DNA of 64,000 bases from Effrenium voratum (lineage: Eukaryota; Sar; Dinophyceae; Suessiales; Symbiodiniaceae). This document shows positions 40,086 through 53,150 of this stretch, piece by piece. The translations under genes and the position numbers were made by a program. Numbering within the stretch: position 1 is the stretch's first letter; every line of letters begins with the position of its first letter. The notes under the pieces are model-generated. The model did not search any database, was not told the origin of the DNA, and saw only the letters and a program-made list of their open reading frames with translations. The stretch is taken from positions 816,001 through 880,000 of the forward strand of contig CAUJNA010000824.1 of NCBI GenBank assembly GCA_963377175.1, in the 5' to 3' direction.

Positions 40086-42790
40086 TGATTGTCTCACAAT
40101 GGGACGTGCAAAGGGTTGTTCCGGTGGTTCCCCATTAAAACAGCCCCAAAAAGGGCACCAAAAGAGAACCCGACAGATGACCTTGATGGGCAGGGGCAAC
40201 GAGCCAATCAGATGGGCCCATTACTTGCTGGTGCGATAGGAGGGAATGAGGGAATGACCTGTAGAAGCCATCCTTCGTTTCCTTTAAGGGGAATCCTGGG
40301 TTCCCAGCAAGAATAACACGACATAATCCTTCAACAAGGGGATTCTGAGCTAAGAACCCGCAGGGGGACAATGTGAGCCTGCACCACCCTACGCTAGCTT
40401 CCGTTTGGGAGCTCCCCCGGCCTCAAGTGCCTGCGACCTCTCAAAGAAGAGTGGTTTTCTTGAGGTTGTTTTTTGTGAATTATAGATGAACTGGTTTTGG
40501 TGATGTTGGTACACCAAATACAAATGTATCAATTAATTAGTTTTGGTGATGTACGTGCCACGTTAGTGGGCGAGAGGGCAACTAACCGGAACTCCGCCAG
40601 AAAAAAAGCCGACGCTCAGGTGCCTTCAGCCTGCGGTCTTCGCTGGGCGCCGCACTCAAAAGTTCATTGGGACACCAAGAGTCTCTATCCCCCTGCCAAA
40701 ATGGGGTGCAAGAAAAAGGGGCAAAGCTACAAATAGTTTTCCACTATCATGACTGAAGTATTTGTGGCTATTACTCGTACGTACTCATTTCCCCTTTTAT
40801 ATGCTTTGAAAGTACAGACAGAAACCGCATATCCCTTCAAACAAGGCCCTTTTTTGTAGAGCTGTCTAAGGCTACGTAAATCCCACACAAATCGGATTGA
40901 GAGCATGGCAAGAAACTTTAGAGCAATCTGAGGAAAAAAACAATATGCTACATGTCTTTGGTTGTTGTTTTTGTGGTTTTGTGTGAGGACAGTGGGGCTG
41001 CATAAAATCTGTGTGTTGCACATTTTGTATGGGGAAAACATGGGCAGAGTCGAGTTCGATGAAGGTAAAAGGATTGCGTTGCACCCAAGAAGCTTTCCCA
41101 GACTCTGTTTGTTTGTGATATTTTATGTGTCTGTCTGGTATTGTCTGTATTTCTTTGCTTGTCCTGGTATTTTCTGCCATGTTCTTGTATTGTGTTGTAT
41201 GTTGTGGTATTTTGTAGTATTATGCGGTATTTTATTTTCTTGCATTTTCTGGTATTCCGTGGAATTGTCTTGTATGTATTTAGTTGCATTTTGTATTTGT
41301 GTGTTATCTTTTTTGTTCAAAACAGTGGGGCCGCGTTGTAAGCTTGTAAATTGTGGCTTTGTGTGTCTGTGTGTCTGTGTGTGTGTGCGGTGACGACAGC
41401 AAGTTTGCCCTACAGTGTATGGGGCAAGCCTCAAGAGCTTGTCTTCAAGAAGAGAGTCATTATTTCTACTCCCGGGTATGTGTGTGTGTGTGTTTTTTCT
41501 TCGAAGCTTTTGATAGCATTGGCTGGGCTTTTCTTAGCCTTTCCTAGCTTCTCATAGTTTTTCCTAGCTCCATGGTTTTGTGTAGGGGCTGTTTTTTGAA
41601 GAGGCACTGGTTGAAAGAATGTCCAATGTGACGCTATGGAGTACCCCGCAACCACATTCTAATTCTTAGGCCCTTTGTATTGCCCAAACGGTTTTATTTT
41701 CTTGGTTGGTTTGAAGGAAAGAGGGCAGGTTCCGGAGGATATCTTGGGCTTTTGGAAGTTATTGTTGGATTGACCTTACTTGCCCCTGTTAAACAGGCCC
41801 CTTCCTGTCCATGTCACCGTATTCCCTACGGGGCAATCCGCCTTGCTGTTTGCAAAACCGAAAGAAGTCAACATGTGTGTGTGTGTGTGTGTGTGTTTGT
41901 TTTGAGGTTACACTTTTCAGGTGCCTTTAAAGCGAAGCAAAAAGAACACCGCCATGTTGTGGGTTCCCATTCTTTTACACAAGACCACATGGGGTGTTGT
42001 GTCCTTTCTAGGATTTGAACCTCAACAATGGTGGTGGTCCTTTTGGTTTCCCTTGAAAAACAACCACAAGAGGGTTCCGCCCTCACGTCCTGCGTTTCAC
42101 TCTGGCTCAGTGATTCCACAGGCGACCCTGCCTATTTATGGGCCAATCCAAGCGGTAACATAGCAGTGAACAGGCGGGTTGCAGAAGCCCGGCTTCCCTC
42201 CTTTTGGGTGAACTTTTTGCGGGTTTCAAAGGACAACTAAAAAGAAACTCACTCCCTGAGTGCGTGCACTACGTTTGTTTGGGAAGATCATGCTCGGGGC
42301 AAACATCTTTTTGAGACTTTGTTGTTCAGGCTTGGTTGGGCCAATCTAGCGAGGAAGTGAGTAGAAGGAACCCACCCTCAAAAGGACCAAGACATCGTGC
42401 TGCTTGGTAAATGTCCCAGACTCCAAATACTCTGTTCGGGTATGATGTCAACCTCTGGCTAAGGATAATGTTCTTTATGAAAGGCCAGGTGTTGCCAAAT
42501 ATACGAGCTACAAACGCGAGTATTTGGAACTGCCGGGCATGGCTTCCAACCTGACGGTTTCCCAGAAAGTAACAAATTGGGTTGCCAAGCGCATGTCGAC
42601 ACGAGCATTCCTTGAACTGAAAGGACAGCAATGGTGCAAAGGCCTGGTCTCTCAAAATGTATCCCAGCCCCCTCAGGCTTTTAGCTTAGGGTTTAGTGGG
42701 GGTCGGTGTCCAACTGAGTTTAAAGGGAACGTCCCGCACGACCTCAATCACAGCTTCTCCGAATATGCACCAGAGTCAGAACAAAATGAT
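40086..42790. other. Host DNA with GT microsatellites
   Basis: GT runs at about 41355-41390, 41477-41492 and 41876-41898. TATTTT(C/G)TGGTA-like degenerate repeats lie around 41130-41290. No gene recognised; the 100-140 codon ORFs are low-complexity. Confidence 0.4.
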
Positions 42791-42901
42791 CTTTGGTGCA
42801 TCTTGCTTGGATGTTAGGACTTTAACTTTTTGCTAACTAATGGGTTTTCCATTAAACCACTAAAAGTTAAACTTTTAGCAGGGGAGCAGAAAGCAACCAA
42901 G
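42791..42901. repeat. Family B1 element, copy 1
   Basis: Runs from CTTTGGTGCATCTTGC to GAGCAGAAAGCAACCAAG. The interior holds the palindrome CTAAAAGTT-A-AACTTTTAG. Two further copies at 51874 and 54433. Confidence 0.75.
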
Positions 42902-42978
42902 TAATGTTTTCTGCGCACCCGGATGTGGGCCGAGTTTTGTGCCAGCCCCCCCCCCCCCCCCCCCGTGGGGAAATAGAG

Positions 42979-43092
42979 CCTGGGTCCCCCAGTAGTGCCC
43001 TTTTAATTTGTTTTGGGGGAGGCTTCCCCTACTAAAACAGACTACACAAAAAAGGGTACCCTTATTCTAACCTCTCTACTGGAGGACCTAGG
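42979..43092. repeat. Family E element, copy 2
   Basis: CCTGGGTCCCCCAGTAGTG pairs with CTCTACTGGAGGACCTAGG, an inverted repeat around a 75-base interior. It is preceded by a C-run (42947-42964). Confidence 0.7.
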
Positions 43093-44217
43093 TTGTCTTT
43101 TTGCTTGCGGCTCACCATAAATGTGACAGCTGGATTTCAAGAACGGGGCATGTCCAGAGGCTTCGCCAAACACCCAGACGGGATTTGAGCAATCCTAGGA
43201 GTTCCTTATGTTTCGGTCGGGTGTACAGCACCCAGATGCAGACCTCGTTCGGGTTGAGGTCTGCGCCATTGGCGACATACTCGCAGCCGGGGCACTTGGA
43301 GAATGGTCAAATCAACTGATCCATACATCTGTATATATATATATATACACACTATATATCTATATGTATATATAAATGTACACGTTTTTTTTTTTTTTTT
43401 TTTCTGAACATGTATGTTTGTTTGTGTGTTTTTTGGGGGGCCTACCATACATTAATATTATATATAGAGATAGATAGATACATTTGTGTGTGTATGCGTC
43501 CGTTCAGGTTTTGGTTTTGGGTCCACATAGCCGTTCGGATGTTGCTCGGTTTCCTAGGGTTTTAAGCGGTCGAAGCGCCGGGGTGTGAGTTTGGGGTCTT
43601 ACACATGCCTTCTGTGAAGGGTTGAGCATTGCTTTTTCATTGTCCGATTTTCTGCAGATGAGCCTGGTGTGCAATTCATACACGTCACGGAATTGGTTCG
43701 AAACGAGCTGGTGAAGGTGATTGACTTCGGGGTCCCAGATTGAACTTTGCGGAAATAGGAAGATGCCCTCCCGCCGAGGAGTTTGGTCCTCAAGCAGGTA
43801 CCACGTTGGGAAATGCACTCCTGGAAAATTTATATGCCTTTCTAATGACTCGGTTGAACAAATTCAAGGGCAGGGTTTCTGGCTCGTTTGAACCAACTCC
43901 TCGTTCCCGCTGCGATGGAAGTGGACAGTTGGCCTTCTGAAGCCTGCCTCACTTAGCCACGAGGCTTCAGGACTGCAGGTGCCAACGGACCATTGGAAGG
44001 ATTCGAATCCTGAGCTCCTGACAGTCCCTAGATACGTAGTGTAAGGGACCCCTATGCCTTGAAGGCCCGTCTTTTTGTGCTTAGATGGCGATGTTGGTTT
44101 TCGTGGAAAACCCGGCGTTGCTGTCTGAGAGCGCGATATCCAGAGTGGAGCGGTCCAATGCTGAAAGACAAGATGAAGATGCCCACCTTTTTCGGAATCA
44201 CCACACATTGGGTAACA
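43093..44217. repeat. Host DNA with TA, T17 and GATA tracts
   Basis: TA-rich blocks at 43330-43378, a long T-run near 43386-43403 and GATA units at 43469-43482. No gene recognised. Confidence 0.4.
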
Positions 44218-44329
44218 CATGGTTGTTGTTTGGAAACATTTTACATGTTTGCTTATTGTGGTTTAGTGGGAAATTCCCACTTAGCTGCTAAAACATATTT
44301 TGTTTGCTCCCCTTCCAACGTCAACCAAG
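44218..44329. repeat. Family B2 element, copy 2
   Basis: CATGGTTGTTGTTTGGAAAC to CTTCCAACGTCAACCAAG, with central palindrome GTGGGAAATTCCCAC. Confidence 0.7.
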
Positions 44330-44708
44330 AAGCAGTCCAAGATCCTCGTGCTTCCCTTTTCGAGCGTAAACATCGCCTCGACTTCATGAGACTACACAGA
44401 TAGTATGTTCCAAACCTGCAGTTTAGCGCCCAGATAGGGACTAGCTTTTACCGTTGCTTTAAGCGAGCAGGTTTCACCTGCTCTGTTGTTCCCAGGGCAC
44501 CCTTGGCGGCTTACTCGCAGTCGGGCAACCCAGAGTGGTTTCATGTCCCCGGCGGGTTCAGAGGTGGGTGACAAAAGGGCGGTGCTTTTCCAACAACCAG
44601 TATGGATAAGGATCGGCCGACACTCATTTGAACAGCCCCGACCGAATTCATGGAGTTTCCTTTTGGAAGGGTAATGTTTCAACGTTTTAAAAGACCGGTC
44701 CAAGGATT
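44330..44708. other. Host DNA before the tandem array
   Basis: It contains GGCGGCTTACTCGCAGTCGG, resembling a phrase inside the tandem units (GGCGACTTATTCGCCCCAG). No gene seen. Confidence 0.3.
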
Positions 44709-46900
44709 TAGTGAGTCTTTCAGAGGTGACAGTTGAATAAGGACCGATACAGGGGTTACGGCCTTCTATTGCACAGCTGGAAGCTGACAAGGTTGCTCCT
44801 TCAGGTGGGTTAGGTGGGACTATCCGCCCCTGTTGCCGCCTAATTACCCACAACAAAGCACCCTTGCTGACTTGCGACAAACGAGAGACAAAAGAGAGAG
44901 GGAGATTCCCAGCACCGAAAGCAAGACATTTGCTGCTTTGCCCACAAAAGACACATTTGAACCCCTGGTGACAAGCCTCCAAGCTGCTCCTTGCACAGGC
45001 CGCCGTTGGCGACTTATTCGCCCCAGCCGGGTGACCCAGTTGGCACACAGAGTCCAACCGTGTGGACGCTGAGTCCAATGGATTTCACTTGTTCCCCTTT
45101 TTCTGCAGGGTGACAAACACGCAGGAGGGTGGAGAATCAACCTTTCGAGGGAGTATTGTTGCATATTGTCCTTGAGATTGATTTCATCCTTGTGTCGATC
45201 GGCAGAGATGTTGTGATTGCATGACTTCAAGCATTTTGCAAGTGTTCTGATCTGTCAAGCTTCCCAGCTTCATTCTCTCTTCTTAGTGGTCTTTGACAAG
45301 TCAGGTCAAACACCAATCTGCATTTCTCGGTGAACTTCTTCAGAAGAACAAGCTAGTGAATTTGTAGAGACGAACAAGCTATAAACTTGTGTGTCCCCAA
45401 TGTGCAAATACAAGCGCCCGGCTATTAGCATATCCACACTCGTATTGTCGTTTACTACCCGCTTCATCATCAATCTTGATAAGTTACCATTTCATATTTC
45501 TCTTGTTGCGTGTCTTGAGTTGGCCACACTGAAAGAAGAGGCGCTTAAAGAAGTCCGTGCTCCGAAACTTAAGACCCAACATGTCCCCTTGTGTCTTTTT
45601 CAGTGAGTCTTGGGGTGATATTTGAACAGGGACCGCAGCTGAAAACTGATAGGGTCGCTCCTTCAGGGACTCGAAAGTTCCCTTTCTAGTGGGTTAGGTG
45701 GGAATATCCACCCCTGTTGTCCCCTAAAAACAAAGCACCCTTGCTGACTTCCCACAAAGAGATAGGAACCGTTAGCAAGACATTTGCTGCTTTGCCCACA
45801 AAAGACACATTTGAACCCCTGGTGACAAGCCTCCAAGCTGCACCTTGCACAGGCCGCCGTTGGCGACTTATTCGCCCCAGCCGGGTGACCCAGTTGGCAC
45901 ACAGAGTCCAACCGTGTGGACGCTGAGTCCAATGGATTTCACTTGTTCCCCTTTTTCTGCAGGGTGACAAGCACGCAGGAGGGTGGAGAATCAACCTTTC
46001 GAGGGAGTATTGTTGCATATTGTCCTTGAGATTGATTTCATCCTTGTGTCGATCGGCAGAGATGTTGTGATTGCATGACTTCAAGCATTTTGCAAGTGTT
46101 CTGATCTGTCAAGCTTCCCAGCTTCATTCTCTCTTCTTAGTGGTCTTTGACAAGTCAGGTCAAACACCAATCTGCATTTCTCGGTGAACTTCTTCAGAAG
46201 AACAAGTGAGTGAATTTGTAGAGACGAACAAGCTATAAACTTGTGTGTCCCCAACGTGCAAATACAAACGCCCGGCTAAGTTGCCATTTCATATTTCTCT
46301 TGTTGCGTGTCTTGAGTTGGCCACACTGAAAGAAGAGGCGCTTAAAGAAGTCAGTGCTCCGAAACTTAAGACCCAACATGTCCCCTTGTGTCTTTTTCAG
46401 TGAGTCTTGGGGTGATATTTGAACAGGGACCGCAGCTGAAAACTGATAGGGTCGCTCCTTCAGGGACTCGAAAGTTCCCTTTCTAGTGGGTTAGGTGGGA
46501 ATATCCACCCCTGTTGTCCCCTAAAAACAAAGCACCCTTGCTGACTTCCCACAAAGAGATAGGAACCGTTAGCAAGACATTTGCTGCTTTGCCCACAAAA
46601 GACACATTTGAACCCCTGGTGACAAGCCTCCAAGCTGCACCTTGCACAGGCCGCCGTTGGCGACTTATTCGCCCCAGCCGGGTGACCCAGTTGGCACACA
46701 GAGTCCAACCGTGTGGATGCTGAGTCCAATGGATTTCACTGATTTCACCTGCTGTTCCCCTCATTCTGCAGGGTGACAAACACGCAGGGAAGAGGGTGGA
46801 GAATCAACCTCCATGTCTTGAGATGGCCACGCCGTAAGAAGAAAAGAAGTCACTGCTCCGAAACTTGAATTAGGACCAAAGGACCAAAGCACAAGGGCAA
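44709..46900. repeat. Three-copy large tandem duplication
   Basis: Anchor GCAAGACATTTGCTGCTTTG occurs at 44921, 45775 and 46572, giving periods of 854 and 797 bp. Copies 2 and 3 are nearly identical. Copy 1 carries about 57 extra bases near 45422 and more divergence at its start. The third copy is partial and ends in diverged sequence by about 46900. Repeated ORFs inside (about 90 codons on minus) are a by-product. Confidence 0.9.
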
Positions 46901-48120
46901 GCAGCTGGCTGGGTTTGCTCAACTTCCCATGCCAAGAGTTAATTTTCTACCTGCGCCAGGGTGCTTTGGAGCATGCTCGGCAGTTCCTACATTTCCCCTT
47001 GTGCCATGTTCTGTGATGCTTCAACAGACGATGTTTCAGGAGGGACCGCTCTTACAGGGATGGGCTCCAGGCTGCTGAACTGTCCAACAGGCTGGAAGCT
47101 GGCACCAAGGGCTGCTGAGAGCCTTCAACATCTGATTAAATCACAACGGTAAGACATAGGCGTGGCTTGTTGGTTTCCCTTTGCCAGAGGCCAAACTTCT
47201 ACCCTTACTTTACGGCTATTTGGTTGGATCGTTGGTGTTCAACTTTTTGGTTGAAACAGTGCATTTTCCATTGGACCCACAAACACTGAAACTTTTGCAG
47301 AGGGGAAACAGCAGACAAGCTTATGCCAATTCGGGTCTTTGGAGCGACCCAGCTGAGATTTGTGTCAACTTCCATGATTGGAAAGAGAGTAAGAGCGAAC
47401 GCATTTCAGGGTTGAACATGCATCCCTCTTTATTTGAGCAATTGCCAAACAACAAACTCTTGCTGTGTCCACTTAAACGGAGATTTCCCATTTGAACCAA
47501 CAGCAACGTTCATATTTGCGGCTTTTCCACAAAAGAGCCTGATAAGATCCCATTTGATCCCTTGGCAATGCACATGCTCCCATTTTAGGAGGAACATATC
47601 TCTCATCTTTTTTCTACTAGGAGGAACACTTCTTTCTTGCTTTTTTTAATCAAGGGGTGGTGCACCAAGCCATCCTTGTTGGGTCTCAGGGCGCCGTTGG
47701 CTGCTTACCCGCCGCCGGAGGCCTAGGTGCTATGAGGGGAGTTAGAGGTCGGCTCAAGCCTCGAAAGGCAAGGCTATTTTGCTGGAGTCTCCCCTTAGAC
47801 CCAAAATCTCCTTGGCCTTCTAGGTGCTGACATGTTTTTTGTTCTTGCGCTAATATATATATATATATATATGTATATTATATATAGATAGCTATTGTTA
47901 TTTAGTATATATATATATATGTACACACTTGTTTGGCTTCAACGCGAATCCATCACTGCTGGACATATCATTTTTTTCCAGGGGCTTAAGAAGCTGGAAC
48001 GGACCTTTGGACTGAATAACTTGTTGGTTGAAGCTGTTGAGATTTTCCGAATTGGGCCCAACAGAAGCTTTAAGCATGGAGGGGCCCGAGAGAGTGTTGG
48101 GGTAATATATATATATATAT
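46901..48120. repeat. Host DNA with two family F copies and TA tracts
   Basis: Family F at 47200-47313 and 47997-48083. A partial family A phrase (CATCACTGCTGGACATATC) lies near 47950. TA runs occur at 47851-47925 and 48104-48120. No gene recognised. Confidence 0.45.
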
Positions 48121-51100
48121 CACCCTGAGACAGCTAGCTGATTGCACCCCCCTTTGGGAATGCAATTCATCGCAAAAGATGGAAAACGCAAGGCGAGACA
48201 AGTTCGCACGAACCCTTAAGCAAATATGTCCGTCTGTTTTTTGGATCATGGAAACTGCTAAAGGTTTGCTCGCGGATTCTCTGCGATGTGGCCGGTTTGC
48301 TTTTGGTTTGCTGTACATCTGGCTTGCGCCCGACCTCGCATGTCGGAACACATATGGAGCAGTGCTCCAGCTGCGGACGCGTTATTACCACTGGGAACCC
48401 ACCCGTTCTTTTTGGTTCTAATAAAAGGGTTTCAGCTTGTACAGGACAATCATGTATGTGGCATCCGAAAGGAGCCCATTTAGAACCCACTCGATTAGGG
48501 TCACAAATGTTTTGCTTGGGTGCATGTCTTAGCGGGTTCCACCAAAAGTTTGGTGCACCTCAGATGTGGGCCACGTTTGGCCGTTTTTTTCTTTCTTCCT
48601 GGCATGCCGTAAATGTGGCCCCATGGCGCTCCAGGATTCGTGATTCTTGCGTGGGGATTTTGGGGACGCCAGTTTTAGGACCCAAGGGAATCGATTTAGG
48701 ACCCTGTCTTGCTTTAGCTTCAGCTTTAAAGATGGAAAGGGAGGTTGTAGGTTTGGTTGCAAGCACGGTCCGGGTATATCATCGCGACTGATGCCCGCGG
48801 GGGGTGGGGGGGGGTAGGGGGGAGGGTGCGACCTCTCCCATGCGGGTGGATTTCCTGCTTTCAGGTTGGTGAACATGAGGTTGATCAAAAGGTCCTTGAC
48901 ATGGGATTGCCATTGCTCGGGAAACCACCAAACAAGCATATTTCAACCATTCAAAAGTTACCCATGGTTAGGGCCAGGAATATTGATCAACCCCCATGTA
49001 GCCTGGGTCGTTTGGGATGGTCAGACTTTCATCGGCAGCAGTTGTAGACAGAATCTCGTGGTTTTCCTTGCTGGCCCTTTGGGGATGTCTTCAGGTTCCC
49101 TTTTGACAAGCAGCAGGTCAATTGAAAAGCAGGGGTTCTATGTGTGGCCAAGTGAAAGACCATTCGAAAGATTGTCATTTGATCCCGGTCCTCACGTCTC
49201 CCTAATTTGGGTAGTTGAGACATCACCTCTTATTTCCCTATGAACATCGAACGCAAAAGGAGGTCCACTTTTTTTCGAAAGGATGTTGCCTCAAACACAC
49301 TGGGTCCCATTTTAACTGGGGAAATGGGCGTGTTTTTGTTTGGAGGGTACCCCTTTTTTGGTCTGTGTCAAAGGGATTCCAAAAAGAAACCACCATTTCT
49401 TTTGCGGGGAGGGGGGTCCCCTACAGAAAGATATACCCGAGTTGATTTGAGAGCCTTTGTTGTTTCGGAACCAGTCGCTTGCCTTGGGCATCCGAGGCAG
49501 ACGCTCTATCAGCCGCCCGGATGCCAAGAACCGCCGGGTGTGGAGGAGAACCCAAATGAATCGGACCCCCACGCGAAAATGGGTGGTTTGCTTTTGGTTT
49601 CCCGTTAAAGCCATCGAGTTTGGGGTTCCTGCAAAACCGACACCCATTTGGGGGTCCTGTTTTGAGCAGCCAGAATTATTAAACCGCAGGGTTCCCTGAT
49701 GTTCCCTGCTTCTTTTCGAGCTACAACTAGGGTCATCCAACTTGGGCTGTTGAATTTCCAACAATGAGCTCCAGCCAAACCGGTCTCGACCTAAGAATCC
49801 CGTGGTCTCTCTCTCTCTCTCTCTCTCTTTTTCTGGCGTCTATGGATTGTCCCCTCAATCCCTCCGCCCCAAGCCACGGAATCGGGGGTGGTGACCCCTG
49901 GAGTCGTCCCTTAGCTCTTTCGCGCTGTGCAGAGCAGCGAGCCCTTTCTGGCCACGAGCTACGAATAGGCGCGACTTGGAGGGGTGTCCTTCTATGGAGA
50001 GCAGCTGATGTGGCATAAACTGTTGCTTCAGCTTCCTGACATTTTTGTCACGAGCAAACGGATGTGTCATCTTGCATAAGAGGTAATGGAAGTCCGCGAC
50101 GCGATCAACGACAGAAGGCAGTGGGAGGCCGCCGGGTCATTGCAAGGTCGGAGGTGGCGCACGTGATATGCGAAGTGCGCCAGCTCACTCAATTCAAGTC
50201 TTGGACGATTTCGTGCTGCTGGATACAGAAGGCAATGGATGTCGCCATCCATTTACATGGACACGGTGGGACCTACCTGGCACTGGAGGGAAACCAACGG
50301 AAGCTGGGGGTCCCTAATTTCATGGGGGCTGGGGAGCCCAAAGAAGCGCGAAACCAGGCCTTAATAAGGGCTTGATAAGGGCTTAATAAGGGCTTCTTTG
50401 GGGTCCCTCCCCCCTCCCTGGCCCATGCTAATTCCATTGTTCCAGTTGAGCTTGGCGGGGCGACTCAGATGTGACGGGCTGCTCCCTGTTCGAGGGGTGT
50501 TTAGGGAGGTATTCCAGTAATCCTTGATTGCAGATCAACGGACGGTGAGCCTTGCTCAGCCCTGCAACGAGTGCGCCGGATTTTTTTTTGGGGCGACACT
50601 CATCTCAAAGGTCGTGGAGTTGCGCCAAGCTACAATTGCGGAGCTGGAGGTAATCCCAAGCGCCATGACCTGCGTGTTAGTCTTGGCAGGTTCCAGTCGT
50701 TAGACTTTCTGATGCAAAGAGTTTAGGCGGATTCTGGATGCAAAAGTTTACTTTCCACCAACCTTCAACAATGTTCTGCAGAATCAGTTGTGACCATGCC
50801 TCTTGTGAGCACGCTGCTAGTTGAGGATTAGGCCAGCAGTACGAGTGACTCATACTTTGTGCGAAGCTAGCGTCATATTGGTGTGTTTGTTTTGTTCGGG
50901 TACCCTTTCTGGAGGTTGTTTAAAGGGAAGCCGAACGATGCCTCTCTAAGAAGCCGTGTCCAAACCTTGTTGACAAACCACACAGAGGCCGAGAGGGCTC
51001 GTGTTGGAAGTGTTTCGAAGGTTGCAGAAAAGTGCATCTACCTAGCATAGTCGAGGCGACGTTGAGCTTTGGTGGGGCCCTTTGGCATGACTCTTCCCCC

Positions 51101-51270
51101 CAAGCAACATGTGAACCTTTTCGTGCAGCACCCAGATAATTAAGGCAGAAGGCACCAGAAACGTGGTTCAACATAGCTGTGAGAAGGCACCTGGAAGATC
51201 AGTTTCCTCGAGGGATCGGGTCGCTAGTTGCCAACGTGGAACGGACCGTAGGTTCAAACCGGTCGTTGAC
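48121..51270. other. Host DNA with CT and G tracts
   Basis: G-rich run at 48797-48825, CT run at 49807-49828, and three TTAATAAGGGC-like units at 50360-50394. The + frame HVICEVRQLTQFKSW near 50160-50205 is weakly coding-like. No gene is called. Confidence 0.35.
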
Positions 51271-51372
51271 TTCCATTTGGTTGAGAATATGTTTCCCCTG
51301 TTGGTTTTAAAGGGAATCTATCACCACTGCACATATTTTCTCATTTTCGCCTGGGGTCTTAACCAAATGGAA
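51271..51372. repeat. Family A element, copy 1
   Basis: TTCCATTTGGTT and AACCAAATGGAA are perfect 12-base ends around GTTGGTTTTAAAGGGAATC...CTGGGGTCTT. Confidence 0.75.
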
Positions 51373-51873
51373 ATATAGGGGCGCGTTTGTTCGAGAAGTT
51401 GACGGCCGGCAGGGTGCTGGTGCATGTGCTTTCCCCGGGGACTTCAGCAAATGGAGGTTGGGCACCGGCCGCATTCGACTTTTCAGCGCCGACGTGTCGG
51501 CCGAAAAAAGTCTCGCTTTTCGGCTCCGAGGCTCGGGCCCAGCCCCTGCCAGCCGGAGAGCCCAAGAGAGAGGGAGCGAAGAGAGGAAGGAGTCAGAAAA
51601 GTCCACGCTGGCCATATGCCCCATCTAATTCATGAATCCAAGCGCTGGACTTGGGAGAATGACATGGGAGAATGAATTTAAGCGCTGGATGCCAAGCGCT
51701 GGAATGGGACAATGGTTGAACATGGGCCTTTTGTCGCCCAGTTCTTCAGTGGCCTCTGAAAAAACCCGCGTGCCATGCCTCAACTTTTTTAAAAGACTTT
51801 CCCTCCCTCTAACATGGCACCTGGGGATTCTTGGAGACTTTTTGTTATCCTCCAGGTAAGACGACTTAGAAAG
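51373..51873 (+). other. Host DNA with a coding-like patch
   Basis: The + frame FEKLTAGRVLVHVLSPG (51390-51440) is coding-like and merges into a copy of the phrase GGGGACTTCAGCAAATGGAG, also found at 31398. No gene is called. Confidence 0.25.
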
Positions 51874-51982
51874 CTTTGGTGCATTTTGCTTGGATGTTAG
51901 GACTGTAACTTTTTGCCAACTAATGGGTTTGCCATTAAACCACTAAAAGTCAATCTTAGCAGGGGAGCAGAAAGCAACCAAG
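51874..51982. repeat. Family B1 element, copy 2
   Basis: Over 85% similar by eye to the copy at 42791, same ends (CTTTGGTGC ... GCAACCAAG). Confidence 0.75.
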
Positions 51983-52569
51983 AAAGTAGCTGGCTGTCTT
52001 TCTGGCACGCTTTTTGACCAGCCAGCAAGATATGAGACAATTTGCTTGCTTATTGGTGTCCAAGAAGCAGCCAGATCAAATAGGCTGAATCTAAGACACG
52101 CAAGTTGGGTTTTATGTGTATTTTACTGATCAACATGTTCTCAGCGCTTTTGCACAAAACTGGTGATACCTTTCCTAATAGATCTCTTCTTGCGGCTTTG
52201 ACAACAAAGGCAGCAAAACGCTACTGAGCAGACTTGTTCTGAGGACTTTGGCGATAGATCTGCAAGTAATCACCCGAGAAAGCAAGCATGCCCGCAGATG
52301 ATACATGATCTCTTCATATGTGTTTGCATTTGTTTCGTTTGGGACAGTTTCATAAGGCTTGCAAACTCCGTGTTTTGTCTCTGGCGAGCTAACCCGAGAA
52401 TGCAACATGTAGCAAGGTAGCTAAGTTTTCCGTTATGCCGTGTTTCGTGTAGCCAGGCGAGCTGTGGCTCTCCCTCTCTCCCTCTCGCGCTCTCGCGCTC
52501 TCTCTCTCTCTCTCTTTCTCTATTTCTCTCTTTCTCTCTTTCTCTCTTTCTCTCTTTCTCTCTTTCTCT

Positions 52570-52603
<34 letters not shown>

Positions 52604-52604
52604 T

Positions 52605-52642
<38 letters not shown>

Positions 52643-53029
52643 CGTCACTATTTCCGTTCCACACCCTTTCTGCAGAGCTTTAGAATTTTGCAACATCAAA
52701 TTGATGTCATTTGCCTTACGGCAGCACCGGTAAAATCAGCTCATGTGGGCCGTTTGCCTGGAAAGCGATTGGTTTTGGAGTTCACAGTGAAAGCATCATG
52801 CGTGTCTGTTTTTAGGGCACCCCCCAAAATGGATCTCATTGGATCTCGGTTGTTTTTCGCATTGGTTGTCCTTTAAAGCCACTAAAGGGGATTTCAATCT
52901 GGTAAATGATTGCATCCAGCCACATTGATCAGCGAGAAACCGACTCCCTGAAGGCCCTCATGGGGCATTTGGGTCCCGCGGTTTGGGGCCCTTTGGCTAC
53001 TTCATGTCCCATCCGGCAACTGGGAAGCT
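51983..53029. repeat. Host DNA with a CT/TTTCTC microsatellite
   Basis: Pyrimidine-only CT and CTTTCT repeats fill about 52466-52641. Nothing else recognised. Confidence 0.6.
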
Positions 53030-53150
53030 GATCCTTTATGGGATTTGGTGGCGGATCTTTGGACTTGAAAACCTTTTTGGCCGAAACGGGCGGGATTTTC
53101 CGAATGGGACCCACAAAAAGTGAAGAACTGTTTGCAGAGGGATCAACAGC
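53030..53150. repeat. Family F repeat, copy 4
   Basis: GATCTTTGGACTTGAAAACC, then GGATTTTCCGAATGGGACCC and TTGCAGAGGGATCAAC, closest to the copy at 56722. Confidence 0.6.

Noticed and set aside
44392..45078. 228-codon minus-strand ORF, part of which recurs at 45663 and 46460
   Set aside because: The recurrence is due to the tandem DNA duplication; frames are not maintained over the full unit and no domain is seen.
49464..49525. tRNA-like phrase on the minus strand (TAGAGCGTCTGCCTCGGATG)
   Set aside because: The anticodon stem has at least two mismatches and no acceptable T-arm or acceptor stem could be drawn; at most a degenerate tRNA-derived fragment.
52389..52664. 91-codon Arg/Glu-repeat ORF on the minus strand
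   Set aside because: A direct translation of the CT microsatellite.
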